Positions 6,856 through 7,952 of a DNA stretch of 7,952 nt are shown here, piece by piece. The position numbers and the translations under genes are program-made. The notes under the pieces were generated by a model that worked only from the letters and a program-made list of their open reading frames with translations, had not been told where the DNA came from and did no database searches. Position 1 is the first letter of the stretch; each line of letters starts with the position of its first letter. The stretch comes from Candidatus Falkowbacteria bacterium CG02_land_8_20_14_3_00_36_14 (lineage in GTDB: Bacteria > Patescibacteriota > Patescibacteriia > Patescibacteriales > UM-FILTER-36-11): positions 1 to 7,952 of the forward strand of contig PETS01000091.1 of the NCBI GenBank assembly GCA_002781265.1, written 5' to 3'.

Positions 6856-6886
6856 AAAAAAGCCGATTTATAATTTAAAATCGGCT
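6856..6886 (-). terminator. Intrinsic terminator after the 64-residue gene
   Basis: On the minus strand, AGCCGATTT (6886-6878) pairs perfectly with AAATCGGCT (6869-6861) around an eight-base loop, followed directly by TTTTT. It lies 19 bases past the stop of the small gene and should end the recO-small-gene transcript. Confidence 0.9.
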
Positions 6887-6905
6887 AAATAAAATTAAAA
6901 AAAAA

Positions 6906-7100
6906 TTAAATTTTCATAAAATCAATACAAGGTCCGCCTCCCTTTTCCCTAAGTTCAGTTATTTGATCTCTTTTATTATCATTTCTAGCTTTTTCTTTTG
7001 CTTCTTCTTCAGTAACATTATTTATAGGCTTAGATCCTCCGCTTATATAAAAAATAAAATAATCTTTTTTTTCTTTTAAAGTATCCGATTCGGTAGCCAT
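6906..7100 (-). CDS. Small hypothetical protein, 64 residues
   Basis: I do not recognise this protein. It is probably a real gene: the ATG at 7100 is preceded by AAGGAG seven bases upstream, it lies 34 bases after the recO stop, and a strong terminator closes it 19 bases past its own stop. The product is highly charged and hydrophilic, with no signal peptide or membrane helix. A hydrophobic strand-like DYFIFYISGG (13-22) leads to a helix-like TEEEAKEKARNDNKRDQITE (30-49), then REKGGGPCIDFMKI at the end (51-64), suggesting a small beta-alpha-beta unit with one cysteine, Cys58. It may be co-transcribed with recO, or have a promoter inside recO that I could not identify. A role in repair is not implied by position alone. 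The gene call is firm to moderate; the function is open. Confidence 0.75.
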   Translation of the reverse strand: MATESDTLKEKKDYFIFYISGGSKPINNVTEEEAKEKARNDNKRDQITELREKGGGPCIDFMKI

Positions 7101-7107
7101 AAATATT

Positions 7108-7113
7108 CTCCTT
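7108..7113 (-). promoter_or_regulatory. Strong Shine-Dalgarno of the 64-residue gene
   Basis: AAGGAG on the minus strand (within GAAGAAGGAGAATATTTATG) sits seven bases before the ATG at 7100. It is the only clear Shine-Dalgarno in the window; the other genes start behind A+T-rich stretches with none. Confidence 0.85.
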
Positions 7114-7134
7114 CTTCTATGGTTTATAAAAAAT

Positions 7135-7851
7135 TTAATAAATTTGATATTCTTGAAAAGAACTGATAATATTTTTTACCTCGTTTTTTAATTTATTATA
7201 TATCTTTAATTTAGTCATCTTATTTAAATAACTTTGCACCGCCAGCCTTAATACTTTTATACCATCGGAAGAAATGGCCAATATTTCTTTTTTATTATCA
7301 TTATTATTGCATTCTTGGCAAATTAATCCGCCTTTTGACAAATCAAAATAATTATTAGCCGGAGAAACTCTCTTTTTACATTTTAAGCAATTATATAATT
7401 CCGGCTTATATCCTAGCTGTGACATCAGCTTTAATATAAAAAAATATTTTAATAATTGATAATTTTTTCCGGCTTTATCTAAAATTTTTAAAAACTCTGT
7501 TAATAAATTAAAAATTGATTCATCCGCTTCCCCTTCCTTTATTATATTATTGAATATCCTAATCGCATCTCCGGCCGCATTAATCTTATCTAAATCGCTT
7601 TTTATACCGACAAAACATTCAATATTGACAGCGCTGCCGATGTAATCAACCTGCCTCCCCCGTATAGCCATAATCTGAGATAAGCTTATCGGTTCTAAAT
7701 GGCCGGCTAATTTTGATTTTAGCTTTTTGACGCCGCGAGCTACTAAAATTATTTTTCCTTTGGCCGGACTATATAAAGTTAATTTACTGTCATACTCACG
7801 CCAATCTTGACGATCTAAAATTATGGCTTTTGTTAAATAAGTTTCATCCAT
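7135..7851 (-). CDS. recO: DNA repair protein RecO
   Basis: The 238-residue product matches RecO, which with RecF/RecR loads RecA onto SSB-coated single-stranded DNA and anneals complementary strands during recombinational repair. The N-terminal OB-fold part shows TKAIILDRQDWREYDSKLTL (7-26), then KGKIILVARGVKKLKSKLAGHLEP (31-54), the typical RecO basic stretch. The helical middle spans about 85-150. A zinc-binding pair of CxxC motifs is intact at Cys155/Cys158 and Cys178/Cys181, followed by the C-terminal helices. Length is in the usual range. The ATG at 7851 is the first possible start: extending the frame upstream meets a stop at 7876-7878 with no other start codon between. It is the first gene of the minus-strand series here, with a weak promoter very close to the ATG and no Shine-Dalgarno. 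Confidence 0.95.
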   Translation of the reverse strand: MDETYLTKAIILDRQDWREYDSKLTLYSPAKGKIILVARGVKKLKSKLAGHLEPISLSQIMAIRGRQVDYIGSAVNIECFVGIKSDLDKINAAGDAIRIFNNIIKEGEADESIFNLLTEFLKILDKAGKNYQLLKYFFILKLMSQLGYKPELYNCLKCKKRVSPANNYFDLSKGGLICQECNNNDNKKEILAISSDGIKVLRLAVQSYLNKMTKLKIYNKLKNEVKNIISSFQEYQIY

Positions 7852-7861
7852 AAAGCTAAAC

Positions 7862-7890
7862 TTTATCCAAATATGTTACAATTGCAGCAA
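7862..7890 (-). promoter_or_regulatory. Weak candidate promoter for recO, overlapping a small dyad
   Basis: On the minus strand, TTGCTG (7890-7885) and GATAAA (7867-7862) are 17 bases apart, with partial consensus matches (3 of 6 and 4 of 6). Transcription would start only about four bases before the recO ATG, giving a nearly leaderless mRNA. A 13-base dyad, AATTGC-A-GCAATT at 7880-7892, overlaps the -35. It could be an operator or chance in A+T-rich DNA. Confidence 0.3.
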
Positions 7891-7952
7891 TTAGGGTTAC
7901 CTTTGGGGTTTCGCTCTCATGTGGTATGGTGGGAAGATTATTTAATTAATAA
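7873..7952 (+). other. Unassigned right edge; possible start of a divergent gene
   Basis: From an ATG at 7873 the plus strand stays open for 26 codons to the window edge (MLQLQQLGLPLGFRSHVVWW followed by EDYLIN). No Shine-Dalgarno or convincing promoter precedes it, and its third positions are richer in G than those of the nearby genes. The part from about 7885 to 7937 is markedly more G+C-rich than the flanks. The opposite strand is also open here (ending ...AAIVTYLDKV at 7855) but has no start codon and an in-frame stop at 7946-7948. I recognise no protein or RNA family. It may be a real divergent gene, a decayed fragment or a non-coding RNA. Confidence 0.25.

Noticed and set aside
7880..7952. 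tRNA, tmRNA, 4.5S RNA or RNase P RNA at the right edge
   Set aside because: No cloverleaf, TTC loop, tmRNA start, GGAAGG SRP loop or RNase P core motif can be seen in the available bases.
1..7952. CRISPR array, insertion sequence or long direct repeat
   Set aside because: No regularly spaced repeat, transposase or terminal inverted repeats were found; recurring short T/A runs are compositional.

Overview
The window is an AT-rich stretch (roughly 30% G+C by eye). All ten recognisable genes lie on the minus strand, so transcription runs from the right end to the left. Compact gene spacing, almost no Shine-Dalgarno sequences, a DUF5671-type membrane protein with a pseudopilin-like tail and a membrane-anchored TPR protein together suggest a member of the Candidate Phyla Radiation (Patescibacteria, Parcubacteria-like). 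This placement is an inference from gene content and style, not from a phylogenetic marker. Stop codons are TAA, with one TAG, and no in-frame TGA interrupts the conserved proteins, so the standard bacterial code fits and the UGA=Gly code of Gracilibacteria/SR1 is unlikely.

Layout in the direction of transcription (right to left). (a) 7852-7952: no confident gene; a locally G+C-richer stretch with a short plus-strand reading frame running off the end, a small dyad and a weak recO promoter. (b) recO (7135-7851), followed 34 bases later by an unrecognised 64-residue gene (6906-7100). The small gene has the only strong Shine-Dalgarno in the window and is closed by an excellent intrinsic terminator. 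(c) A monocistronic five-helix membrane protein of the DUF5671 kind (5848-6795), with its own candidate promoter and terminator. (d) A well-formed promoter (TTGATT-17-TATAAT) driving a tight run: YbaK-like aminoacyl-tRNA deacylase, scpA, scpB and an S11 D-Ala-D-Ala carboxypeptidase. (e) A second promoter with an extended -10 drives tpiA, a class II aldolase (fba) and a TPR protein that leaves the window at base 1.

Functionally this is mostly housekeeping. RecO acts in recombinational repair, ScpA and ScpB are the kleisin and winged-helix partners of SMC in chromosome segregation, the S11 peptidase trims peptidoglycan, the YbaK protein probably clears mischarged tRNA, and tpiA and fba are neighbouring glycolytic steps (dihydroxyacetone phosphate/glyceraldehyde 3-phosphate and fructose 1,6-bisphosphate). 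I found no mobile element, CRISPR array, tRNA or rRNA gene, and no clear new multi-gene system. The points most worth a second look are the unknown 64-residue protein, the altered catalytic loop of the aldolase, two places where a promoter -35 box is nested in the tail of the previous gene's terminator, a G+C-rich hairpin before fba, and the unexplained right edge.
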